DNA from: AB-137-C09 sp964458185
GTDB taxonomy: Bacteria > Pseudomonadota > Zetaproteobacteria > Mariprofundales > Mariprofundaceae
Length of the DNA: 64,000 nt
Reading direction: 5' to 3'
Assembly (NCBI GenBank): GCA_964458185.1
Contig: CAYWFG010000012.1
Span: 1 to 64,000 of the forward strand
A program made the position numbers and the translations under genes. Below, piece by piece: positions 54,986 to 62,701 of this stretch (its first letter is position 1; each line of letters starts with the position of its first letter). Below the pieces are notes generated by a model. The model had not been told where the DNA came from, searched no databases, and saw only the letters and a list, made by a program, of their open reading frames with translations.

Positions 54986-55531
54986 TCATGGTATGAAAAC
55001 TTGTTTGCGGTAATAAGCCAGTTCAGCAATGGACTCATTAATATCATCCAAAGCGCGGTGGCTTTCTTTTTTAGCAGGAATCTCAACGCTTGGATACCAA
55101 CGGCGAACCAGTTCTTTTATGGTACTCACATCAAGGTTGCGGTAATGAAAGAAACCCTCTAATTGTGGCATGTAACGGCGTAAAAAACGACGGTCTTGAT
55201 GAATGCTGTTGCCACACAATGGCGGTGCATCGGTAATACCTTGGCTAGAAAAATAAGCTTGCAAAAAATCCAAGGTTTCAGCTTCTGCTTTTGCTTGTAA
55301 TATTTGTGACGCTTTCACCCGAGCCGTTAAGCCTGATGCACCGTGGTGTTCTATGCACCACGGGTTCATGCTTTTTAGCACATGATCGGGGTGATGAATC
55401 ACCAACTCGGGCCCTTTTGCCAAGACATGAAGGTCGGCATCGGTAATCAATGTTGCAATCTCTAAAATTACATCTTGATCTGGTTCAAGACCAGTCATTT
55501 CAAGATCCATCCAAACCAAAGGTGGTTGCAT
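54986..55531 (-). CDS. orn: Oligoribonuclease Orn
   Basis: This 181-residue DEDDh exonuclease degrades 2-5-mer RNAs and pGpG. Motifs: WMDLEMTGLEPDQDVILEIA, GNSIHQDRRFLRRYMP, and SHRALDDINESIAEL with the catalytic His and Asp. Length and motif order match E. coli Orn (181). It starts nine bases after the lysozyme-like gene ends. Confidence 0.96.
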   Translation of the reverse strand: MQPPLVWMDLEMTGLEPDQDVILEIATLITDADLHVLAKGPELVIHHPDHVLKSMNPWCIEHHGASGLTARVKASQILQAKAEAETLDFLQAYFSSQGITDAPPLCGNSIHQDRRFLRRYMPQLEGFFHYRNLDVSTIKELVRRWYPSVEIPAKKESHRALDDINESIAELAYYRKQVFIP

Positions 55532-55540
55532 TGTGTGTCC

Positions 55541-56389
55541 TTACTGTTGACTTAAAAAATTATCTGTCTCTTGCACATAATCATCCAAACGATTTTCCCA
55601 GCCTGCAAGCCAGCGTTGCTCATGCCGATGGCGAGGCGATAGCCGAACCCGTTCACGCAAGCCCTCTTTTGCCGAGGCAACAAACGATACGATGGCATCA
55701 CGGTCATGGCTAGTGCCTTGCATGGCCAATAAAACCTGCAACAAGCCCCAACCTTGACCTTGGTAATGTTCGCTTGGGCGAAGACCTTCGCCTTTAAAAT
55801 TGACGTAATCCATCAATGCAAAATAACCCATAGGTGCATCAACCATGCGCTGGTATTGTTGCGCTACATGCCGCGCATCGCTTGCTGTTAAGTCTGCAAC
55901 CATACGCGGTAATGCAGCATCCAACCGTACCTTGATAAACAAGACTTGCTCATTCCTGCTGGCATCTAACCATTGCCGCAGTTGAATCATGTGTGGTGTT
56001 GCTATTGCTGCCTGAAACGCTGCACGGTTTTGCCACGGGTTTCCCTGTAGGGTTTTCAGCCATTCAGGCATAGTAATCACGCGCCGTTGCTGCACAAAAT
56101 GCAACAACGAAGGAAAACTTTCGTGAAAGCGTTGGTTCGTAACCCCCGCAGGATACCAAATAAAATGACCAATACCCAACGAAGCAAAATCTTCGCCCTT
56201 GTTCCAACTGGTAAGGCAAACAGGATCTGAGCCACATTCATGGCGGTAGATCAGATCCCCAATGTAATTGCGCTGGGCGGCATCAAGCTCGGTGGCTTGT
56301 GGGGTATTGCTGTTACATACTACTGCCATACAGCATAACAGTAGGGAAAAGCTATATTTAAAAACGGAAAGTGACACCGATGGAAGCAA
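55541..56389 (-). CDS. Exported protein, remotely lysozyme-like
   Basis: The 282-residue product has a signal-like N-terminus (FKYSFSLLLCCMAVVCNS), so export is likely. Then comes IYRHECGSDPVCLTSWN, followed by FASLGIGHFIWYPAG and YFALMDYVNFKGEG. The order Glu, then Gly-x-Gly-His, then FALMDYVNFKG recalls phage-type lysozyme folds. This is a remote resemblance only. The frame opens at TTG 56389, overlapping the outer-membrane gene by 32 bases; GTG 56377 is an alternative start. The family is otherwise unrecognised. Confidence 0.55.
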   Translation of the reverse strand: MLPSVSLSVFKYSFSLLLCCMAVVCNSNTPQATELDAAQRNYIGDLIYRHECGSDPVCLTSWNKGEDFASLGIGHFIWYPAGVTNQRFHESFPSLLHFVQQRRVITMPEWLKTLQGNPWQNRAAFQAAIATPHMIQLRQWLDASRNEQVLFIKVRLDAALPRMVADLTASDARHVAQQYQRMVDAPMGYFALMDYVNFKGEGLRPSEHYQGQGWGLLQVLLAMQGTSHDRDAIVSFVASAKEGLRERVRLSPRHRHEQRWLAGWENRLDDYVQETDNFLSQQ

Positions 56390-57017
56390 CAGGGTAAAAT
56401 TTCATATTGCTTAAAGCGTTATCCAGTTTTTGTTTTTCTGCGGCAACAGAAGCGGCTAAAGCGGGGTTGGCCGCTGCACCTGTAGCAGTAATCGCTGTTT
56501 TGGGTTGCCCCATATACAATACGCCCAGATCAAGATTAAAGCCAATAGGGCTACCACTAGAAATAGGATCGCCAAAACCAATGCCTGCATAGGGGGCAAC
56601 TTTATTAAAATCAACAGTCGAGGTAAGACTTCCTACTTGTGCTGCGGTATATACTGTACCATTAATATTATAAGTCCCAGCCAATGGCGTTCCTGTCATG
56701 GTTAATTTGTTGCCATTGTAATACAAGCCACCTGTCAAACGAAACTTTCCTGCAAACGGGTAGACATCTGCTAATGCGCCAAAAGAAAACAATTTCAACT
56801 TGGCATCATAGCTAACTTGGGTGTCTGTAATGGTTTTATTTAGATTATAGCCATTTAACTGTAGCCGTGCATTAACCAGCATCGGCACAACATTGCTGAC
56901 AATTTCAACGCCAGCACCTAAAGTTCCGATTTTTGCGCCAATAGCCATATCACCAGCTACGGCAGGTTGTACCAAGCCCATTGTTGCCAAACAAGCAACC
57001 ATCAAGGTTTTTTTCAT
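56358..57017 (-). CDS. Putative outer-membrane beta-barrel protein
   Basis: The 219-residue product has a signal peptide (MKKTLMVACLATMGLVQPAVA) and alternating beta-strand patterns with Gly/aromatic content (AIGAKIGTLGAGVEI, FRLTGGLYYNGNKLTM, VAPYAGIGFGDP). The C-terminal ASIGVTFRF ends in Phe, the barrel-assembly signal. It is probably an eight-strand barrel similar in style to OmpW/OmpA-like proteins. An Ala-rich charged loop (ATGAAANPALAASVAAEKQK) lies before the last strand. Function unknown. No obvious operator in 57018-57097. Confidence 0.7.
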   Translation of the reverse strand: MKKTLMVACLATMGLVQPAVAGDMAIGAKIGTLGAGVEIVSNVVPMLVNARLQLNGYNLNKTITDTQVSYDAKLKLFSFGALADVYPFAGKFRLTGGLYYNGNKLTMTGTPLAGTYNINGTVYTAAQVGSLTSTVDFNKVAPYAGIGFGDPISSGSPIGFNLDLGVLYMGQPKTAITATGAAANPALAASVAAEKQKLDNALSNMKFYPVASIGVTFRF

Positions 57018-57097
57018 TATGACCCTCCTGTTTACGATTTTTAATACTCGCCAAGAATCGCAGAATAGCTAAAAAATGGCAAGCAACAAACCCAAGG

Positions 57098-58135
57098 ATG
57101 CAACAAATATACATGGATCAATCCACAGTGAAACATAAAACGAATGCTACACGTCCAAATATTGGCATTTTAATCACCAATCTCGGCACGCCAGATGCAC
57201 CGACGACAGCAGCACTTCGTCGCTATTTACAAGAGTTTTTATCCGATCACCGTGTGGTAGACATGAACCGCATGCTTTGGTGGTTGATCTTACATGGCAT
57301 CATCTTAAACACACGCCCCGCACGCTCTGCCAAGGCATACCAAGGCGTTTGGTCAGACGAGGGCTCCCCTTTGATGGTACACAGCAAACGGCAATGCGCT
57401 GCCTTATCAACATTGTTTCAACAAACAGAAGATAAGCAGGTGGTAGTTGCATTGGCAATGCGTTATGGCAGCCCTTCTATTGCCAAAGGGTTGGATGCAT
57501 TGCGTCAACAAGGCTGTGGGAAAATTTTAGTCTTTCCTTTGTATCCCCAATATGCAGCATCAACGACAGGTTCTACTTTTGATGCCGTTGCCGATGCGCT
57601 CAAGCAATGGCGGTGGGTTCCAACGTTGCGCATGATTAATACTTACCATGATCACCCTGCCTATATTGAGGCATTGGCAGCCAGCGTGAAAAGACATTGG
57701 CAGCAATATGGGCGACCTGATCGGTTATTAATATCTTTTCATGGTATTCCCGAACGTTATGCCAGACAAGGTGATCCTTACCCTTGTTTGTGTAAAAAAA
57801 CAGCGCGTTTATTGGCTGCGGCACTGGAGCTTGATGATGGTGATTGGCTGATTAGCTTTCAATCTCGTTTTGGTAAAGAGCCATGGTTACAACCGTATAC
57901 CGATGAAACATTACAATCGTGGGGGCGCGAAGGTCTGGGGCGCGTTGATGTCATCTGCCCTGGTTTTGCTGCTGACTGCTTGGAAACATTGGAAGAAATA
58001 GCCGTTGAAAATCGTGATTACTACACCAAATCAGGGGGTGAACGGCTTACGTATATTCCAGCACTCAATGCCAACGACGACCATATTCAGGCACTTTTCA
58101 CCATTATCGGGGAACATCTGCAAGGTTGGCTGTGA
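57098..58135 (+). CDS. hemH: Ferrochelatase HemH
   Basis: The 345-residue enzyme inserts Fe(II) into protoporphyrin IX. Motifs: ILITNLGTPDAPTTAALRRY, ILVFPLYPQYAASTTGSTFD, LISFHGIPERYARQGDPY with the catalytic His, FQSRFGKEPWLQPYTDETL and VICPGFAADCLETLEEIA. The start may be 57098 or ATG 57119, seven codons later. It supplies haem for the cytochromes processed by resB/resC. Confidence 0.95.
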   Translation: MQQIYMDQSTVKHKTNATRPNIGILITNLGTPDAPTTAALRRYLQEFLSDHRVVDMNRMLWWLILHGIILNTRPARSAKAYQGVWSDEGSPLMVHSKRQCAALSTLFQQTEDKQVVVALAMRYGSPSIAKGLDALRQQGCGKILVFPLYPQYAASTTGSTFDAVADALKQWRWVPTLRMINTYHDHPAYIEALAASVKRHWQQYGRPDRLLISFHGIPERYARQGDPYPCLCKKTARLLAAALELDDGDWLISFQSRFGKEPWLQPYTDETLQSWGREGLGRVDVICPGFAADCLETLEEIAVENRDYYTKSGGERLTYIPALNANDDHIQALFTIIGEHLQGWL

Positions 58136-58204
58136 ACAATCACTTGCAACAATAGCGTAGATGGTTAAAAATGCGCAAGACTCTCGCCTAAAGGATCTGA
58201 TACA

Positions 58205-58606
58205 ATGAACAAACAATACGAACGTGGTTTTTCACTGCTCGAAATCATGGTGGTGTTGATCATCATTGGTGTGCTTGCTGCCATGGTTGCACCGCGTTTT
58301 ATTGACCGTGCTGATGAAGCCAAGGTTGAAACAACACGGATACAAATGAAAACCATTGGCGGAGCTTTAAAATTGTACCGTTTGCAACACAGTAAATACC
58401 CAAGCTCCAGCGAAGGTCTGAATGTGCTGGTTCAAGCAGGGACTGGCGGCAAAGTGTATTTGGATGAAATGCCTAAAGATGCTTGGGGTAAGGTGTTTAT
58501 TTATTTATCCCCCGGTGTGCATGGCGATTTTGATATTCTTTCTTATGGTGCTGATGGTCGCGCTGGCGGCAGTGGCTTTGATGCAGATATTGGTAACTGG
58601 AATTAA
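58205..58606 (+). CDS. gspG: Type II secretion major pseudopilin GspG
   Basis: The 133-residue pseudopilin has the prepilin cleavage site and hydrophobic helix (RGFSLLEIMVVLIIIGVLAA, with Glu at +5). The GspG-specific C-terminal part includes YPSSSEGLNVLV and the calcium-loop region SYGADGRAGGSGFDADIG. It stands alone: no gspD, E, F or other pseudopilin genes flank it. The remaining secretion genes, if present, lie elsewhere. Confidence 0.93.
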   Translation: MNKQYERGFSLLEIMVVLIIIGVLAAMVAPRFIDRADEAKVETTRIQMKTIGGALKLYRLQHSKYPSSSEGLNVLVQAGTGGKVYLDEMPKDAWGKVFIYLSPGVHGDFDILSYGADGRAGGSGFDADIGNWN

Positions 58607-58616
58607 ATCAGCATTC

Positions 58617-59477
58617 CTAAATCGCATAATCCATAAACAATCCGAAAAATATTGCCGCGCCAAGGTAATGATTGTTTAAAAAAGCATCAAAACATGCAGC
58701 ACGTTCTCGGTTGCGAATGAGATACTGCTGATAAGCAGCAAAACAAACCGCTGTCATAAGCCCAAGGTAATAAAACACGCCCCAGCATTGATCGATGCCT
58801 AAGCCATAGAGCAGTGAAAACATGGCTGTTTGAAGCAGTAAAATAATCGTTTTATCATGACTGCCAAATAAGATAGCTGTTGATTTGACACCAATTTGGC
58901 AATCATCGTTGCGATCAACCATGGCATACATGGTATCATAAGCAACCACCCAAAGTAGGGTCGCAAGAAAAATGATCCATGCTGGATACGGCACGGTGTT
59001 CTGTATGGCAGCAAACGCCATGGGGATCGACCAAGCAAAGGCAACACCCAAAACAAATTGGGGCAAATGACTCCAACGTTTCACAAAAGGGTAAAAAGCG
59101 GCAAGCAGCACCGCCGCAATCGCTAACTTCAATGTGAAAGGATTAAGCAATAGCACCAATAAGAACGCAATGGCAATAAGCACAGCAAACAACACCAGTC
59201 CTTCAACACTGCTGATTTCACCCGTAACTAAGGGACGGTTTTTAGTTCGTTCGATGTGTGCATCGACATGGCGATCTGCATAATCATTAATCACACAGCC
59301 CGCAGAACGCATGATAAATGCACCCAATAAAAAAACCAATACAATAAAGCCATCAGGATGACCCTTGCCTGCAATCCATAAAGCCCACAGCATCGGCCAG
59401 CAAACAAGGTAGGTTCCAATGGGTTTGTCCACACGCATCAAACGTGCATAAGCTGATGGTTTACATTTTATACGCAT
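58617..59477 (-). CDS. ubiA: 4-hydroxybenzoate polyprenyltransferase UbiA
   Basis: The 286-residue membrane enzyme prenylates 4-hydroxybenzoate in ubiquinone synthesis. The two Asp-rich motifs are NDYADRHVDAHIERTKNRPL and YDTMYAMVDRNDDCQIGVKS. RMRVDKPIGTYL-type residues at the N-terminus are typical (RLMRVDKPIGTYLVCWP). The start at 59477 avoids an unsupported 27-residue extension that would overlap uspA. It ends tail to tail with gspG, ten bases apart. Complements ubiG at 23843. Confidence 0.94.
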   Translation of the reverse strand: MRIKCKPSAYARLMRVDKPIGTYLVCWPMLWALWIAGKGHPDGFIVLVFLLGAFIMRSAGCVINDYADRHVDAHIERTKNRPLVTGEISSVEGLVLFAVLIAIAFLLVLLLNPFTLKLAIAAVLLAAFYPFVKRWSHLPQFVLGVAFAWSIPMAFAAIQNTVPYPAWIIFLATLLWVVAYDTMYAMVDRNDDCQIGVKSTAILFGSHDKTIILLLQTAMFSLLYGLGIDQCWGVFYYLGLMTAVCFAAYQQYLIRNRERAACFDAFLNNHYLGAAIFFGLFMDYAI

Positions 59478-59511
59478 GGCGCAATGATGCCAAGAAGTGA
59501 AGGAGATTACG

Positions 59512-59997
59512 ATGTCAAATAACGCTGATGCAACAGAGCGGTGTATATTAGTACCCACAGATTTTTCAGATTATGCTAGCGAAGCAATGACCCGTGCCGT
59601 TCGTTTGTCGCAATTGTTAGCAGCACGCATTCATGTATTGTATGTGATGGAAACCTCCATTATGAACTATGCCAGTGATGTAGATGGTCTACCAATACCG
59701 ATGAGTGCAGAGATTGACGATTCGTTGATTGATATGGCAAATAGCCGTTTGGCTACATGGCTAGAGTCATGGCAGCAAGAGTCAATCAGCAGCGAGGTTT
59801 TGCAAGACAGCGGACCTTTGGCTCGGATTATTTGCCGCACGGCCGAACATATTGGTGCGCAATTGATTGTGATGGGTAAACATGGACATCAAAGTGCGCT
59901 GGAACATTTGTTGATTGGTTCAACCACAGAGCGGGTGGTTCGCCATGCTTCGTGCAGTGTGTTGGTTGCTATGCCCCATGGTATTTTAGGAGAATAA
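59512..59997 (+). CDS. Universal stress protein, UspA family
   Basis: The 161-residue protein has the Usp fold with ILVPTDFSDYASEAM at the N-terminus. The ATP-binding motif G-x2-G-x9-G-S/T is complete (GKHGHQSALEHLLIGST). AAGGAG places the start at ATG 59512. The gene is six bases before tlpA. It would act as a nucleotide-binding stress protein; its partner is unknown. Confidence 0.9.
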   Translation: MSNNADATERCILVPTDFSDYASEAMTRAVRLSQLLAARIHVLYVMETSIMNYASDVDGLPIPMSAEIDDSLIDMANSRLATWLESWQQESISSEVLQDSGPLARIICRTAEHIGAQLIVMGKHGHQSALEHLLIGSTTERVVRHASCSVLVAMPHGILGE

Positions 59998-60003
59998 AAA
60001 AAG

Positions 60004-60570
60004 ATGAATATATATTTGCGTTGGTTTGCTGTATCAGCTTTAGTTATCGGCATGGTGGTGGCTCTTTTTTTGATGGCTCCAGAACCACAAAAAAAATTAG
60101 GGCAAGGTGATGTGGCGATTGCTGTGACGTTGCCAGATTTGCAAGGAAATCCGCATAGCTTGGTCAAGGGCGATGTGATGTTGCTTCATTTTTGGGCGAC
60201 ATGGTGTACCCCATGCCGTGCAGAAATCCCATCCATGATTAAAGTATACAATCAATTCAAAGATGATGGCTTAAACATTCTCGCGGTCTCGACCGATCAA
60301 AGCGGTGATGATATCCGTGACTTTATTGATATGTTCCATATTAACTTTCAAGTGGTACGTGATGTGGATATGGCAATTGCCAATCGTTATGGTATCACGG
60401 GTTATCCTGAAACTTATATCATTGATCGCAATGGCGTGATTCAGAAACACATCATTGGCCCTGCCCCGTGGGAAGATGCCAATATGCAGGCATGGTTAAA
60501 ACAATTATTGCAACAAGCGCCGCAACGCAACGAGCAAAGCACGGCAGCGGTGCGTCAACCAGAATCTTAA
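60004..60570 (+). CDS. TlpA/ResA-type membrane-anchored thioredoxin
   Basis: The 188-residue protein has an N-terminal membrane anchor (RWFAVSALVIGMVVALFLM) and an extracytoplasmic thioredoxin fold. The active site is WATWCTPCRAEIPS near residue 65, with the cis-Pro region GITGYPETYIID. Proteins of this type reduce the Cys pair of apocytochrome c haem sites, fitting the resB/resC system in this window. Its stop overlaps the ligA start by one base (TAATG). Confidence 0.9.
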   Translation: MNIYLRWFAVSALVIGMVVALFLMAPEPQKKLGQGDVAIAVTLPDLQGNPHSLVKGDVMLLHFWATWCTPCRAEIPSMIKVYNQFKDDGLNILAVSTDQSGDDIRDFIDMFHINFQVVRDVDMAIANRYGITGYPETYIIDRNGVIQKHIIGPAPWEDANMQAWLKQLLQQAPQRNEQSTAAVRQPES

Positions 60571-62633
60571 TGGAACGAATTAACGACCTTCGCCAATTAT
60601 TAAAAACCTACAATTATTATTATTATGTGTTGGATCAACCCACTGTATCCGATGTAGAATATGATCGTTTATTGCGCGAGTTGGAACAGTTAGAGCAAGC
60701 CAGCGATGCCCCCATTCCTGCGGACTCTCCCACACAAACCGTAGGCGCACCGCCATCAACGGCGTTTACTTCGGTGGCGCATGGCACACCATTATTATCA
60801 CTCGCCAATGCTTTTGATAATGATGAAATAAAAGCGTTTATGCAACGTGCGACAGCGCGTTTAGGGATGCCGCCGAAAGGCATTATTGCTGAACCTAAAA
60901 TTGATGGGCTAGCGGTCAACCTTCGTTACGAACAAGGCTTTTTGATGCAAGCTGCCACCCGTGGTGATGGGCAGAATGGTGAAGATATCACCCACAATAT
61001 CCGCACGGTTACAGGGATCCCTGATCAACTCCATGCGGATGTTTCATTGCCTGATGTGTTAGAAGTTCGTGGTGAGGTGTATATTCCTAGCCAGATATTT
61101 GAGGTATTGAATGAACAGCGTAGCAATGCAGGGGAAAAACTATTTGCCAACCCGCGCAATGCTGCGGCAGGCTCATTGCGCGCACTTGATGCCCGTATCA
61201 CAGCCACACGCGGCCTACATTTTTTTGCCTATGGGGTAGGACTGGGTGGCGATGCTGTCGGTACAACACAATCAACATGTTTTGAACGATTAAAGCAAGC
61301 AGGCTTTGCCATTCAATCGTACCAGCTTTTATCTGATACCGATGCCATGTTGGGCTGGTATCAAACTTTTCTCGCGCAACGCGCCAGATGGCCTTATGAA
61401 GTTGATGGTCTGGTGTTTAAACTCAATGATCGTGAAGAACAACAAATACTGGGGCAGATTGCACGCAGCCCACGCTGGGCGATTGCCTATAAGTTCCCTG
61501 CGATGGAAGTTACAACACGGGTGTTGAACATCGTTTGGCAAGTCGGGCGAACAGGGGTAATCACCCCTGTGGCAGAAATGCAGCCTGTCGCCGTAGGCGG
61601 TGTGCAAGTGTCGCGGGCAACATTGCATAATATTGACGAATTACAACGCAAAGATATTCGCGCTGATGATGAAGTCATTATTCGTCGTGCGGGCGATGTT
61701 ATTCCTGAAGTGGTTGGGCTAGCGAGCAGCGTAGACGATGCTTCACGGCAAACACCAACAGCCATTCCCACGCATTGCCCCGTTTGTGGCGGGGAAGCAA
61801 AACGAGAAGATAATGCATCGGCACTGCGCTGCACCGCAGGTTTTGCTTGCTCGGCACAACGTCAAGAGGCGATCTGTCATTTTGTTTCTAGGCAAGCAAT
61901 GGATATTGATGGTCTTGGTGCTAAAATGATTGCCCGTCTCATCACACAAGGTTTATTGCATACTGTTGTCGATTTGTATACCTTAGATTGGTCGCAACTG
62001 TTGAGGCAAATTGGCATTGGTGAAAAAACCATTGCCAATTTGCAACGTGCAATTGATGCCAGTCGTTCTCGCCCTTTGGCACAGTTTTTGTTTGCCTTAG
62101 GCATTCGTCATGTGGGGCAAAACACCGCACGCGCATTGGCTGAACATTTCCACACATTAGCGGCGATACAAAAAGCTGATGATGAATCATTGATGGAAGT
62201 TAATGATGTCGGGACTGAAGTTGCGAGCAGTGTGCGAGCATTCTTTGCCAATGAACAAAATCAAAGCGTTTTAGCACAACTCAAAGCCTTGCATGTTACC
62301 CCTGAAGAAACAGCGGCTAATAATACGCCTGTAAACCACCCGCTTGCAGGCAAACGGGTGGTATTAACAGGAATCTTTCATGCCATCAAACGACAAGATG
62401 CCAGCGAGCAGCTTCGCCAATATGGGGCAGTGATTACAAGCAGTGTTTCAAGCAAAACAGAGGTAGTTATTGCAGGCGAGAAAGCGGGCAGTAAATTAAC
62501 AAAAGCCAAACAGTTAGGCGTGAGCATTGCAGATGAGTCACAACTAATGGCTTGGTTAAAAGATGCAACACCTTTTACTTCACTGATACGGACTTCCCTT
62601 TTAAGACGGGAATCCTCTTGCATGAAGGGCTAA
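60570..62633 (+). CDS. ligA: NAD-dependent DNA ligase LigA
   Basis: The 687-residue ligase seals nicks during replication and repair. Domain order: Ia domain (YYYYVLDQPTVSDVEYDRLL), adenylation domain with the catalytic Lys in AEPKIDGLAVNLR, OB fold, four-Cys zinc finger (CPVCGG...C...C), HhH domain, and BRCT (about 600-670, GKRVVLTGIF). The start at 60570 matches the family N-terminus; a longer frame runs into tlpA. The last ~18 residues are encoded by a repeat-family-B terminus (62594-62611), so the tail departs from the normal end. Confidence 0.96.
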   Translation: MERINDLRQLLKTYNYYYYVLDQPTVSDVEYDRLLRELEQLEQASDAPIPADSPTQTVGAPPSTAFTSVAHGTPLLSLANAFDNDEIKAFMQRATARLGMPPKGIIAEPKIDGLAVNLRYEQGFLMQAATRGDGQNGEDITHNIRTVTGIPDQLHADVSLPDVLEVRGEVYIPSQIFEVLNEQRSNAGEKLFANPRNAAAGSLRALDARITATRGLHFFAYGVGLGGDAVGTTQSTCFERLKQAGFAIQSYQLLSDTDAMLGWYQTFLAQRARWPYEVDGLVFKLNDREEQQILGQIARSPRWAIAYKFPAMEVTTRVLNIVWQVGRTGVITPVAEMQPVAVGGVQVSRATLHNIDELQRKDIRADDEVIIRRAGDVIPEVVGLASSVDDASRQTPTAIPTHCPVCGGEAKREDNASALRCTAGFACSAQRQEAICHFVSRQAMDIDGLGAKMIARLITQGLLHTVVDLYTLDWSQLLRQIGIGEKTIANLQRAIDASRSRPLAQFLFALGIRHVGQNTARALAEHFHTLAAIQKADDESLMEVNDVGTEVASSVRAFFANEQNQSVLAQLKALHVTPEETAANNTPVNHPLAGKRVVLTGIFHAIKRQDASEQLRQYGAVITSSVSSKTEVVIAGEKAGSKLTKAKQLGVSIADESQLMAWLKDATPFTSLIRTSLLRRESSCMKG
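62594..62611. repeat. Family-B repeat terminus inside the ligA 3' end
   Basis: TTCCCTTTTAAGACGGGA is identical to the left ends at 42998 and 54828. Only this end is present; the downstream sequence does not match the rest of the element. It encodes part of the LigA tail (SLLRRE). Confidence 0.7.
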
Positions 62634-62644
62634 GTGAAAAACGG

Positions 62645-62701
62645 GCTTGCATACAATCAACCCCTACCATGTAGTATGATAGGGGTTGATTGTATGCAAG
62701 C
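62645..62701 (-). terminator. Long perfect inverted repeat between convergent genes, probable terminator
   Basis: A perfect 21-bp inverted repeat has arms GCTTGCATACAATCAACCCCT (62645-62665) and its complement (62681-62701), with a 15-base loop. On the minus strand it is followed by CCGTTTTTC, a short U tract. The right arm encodes the last codons of the minus-strand gene. It probably also blocks read-through from ligA. Confidence 0.65.
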
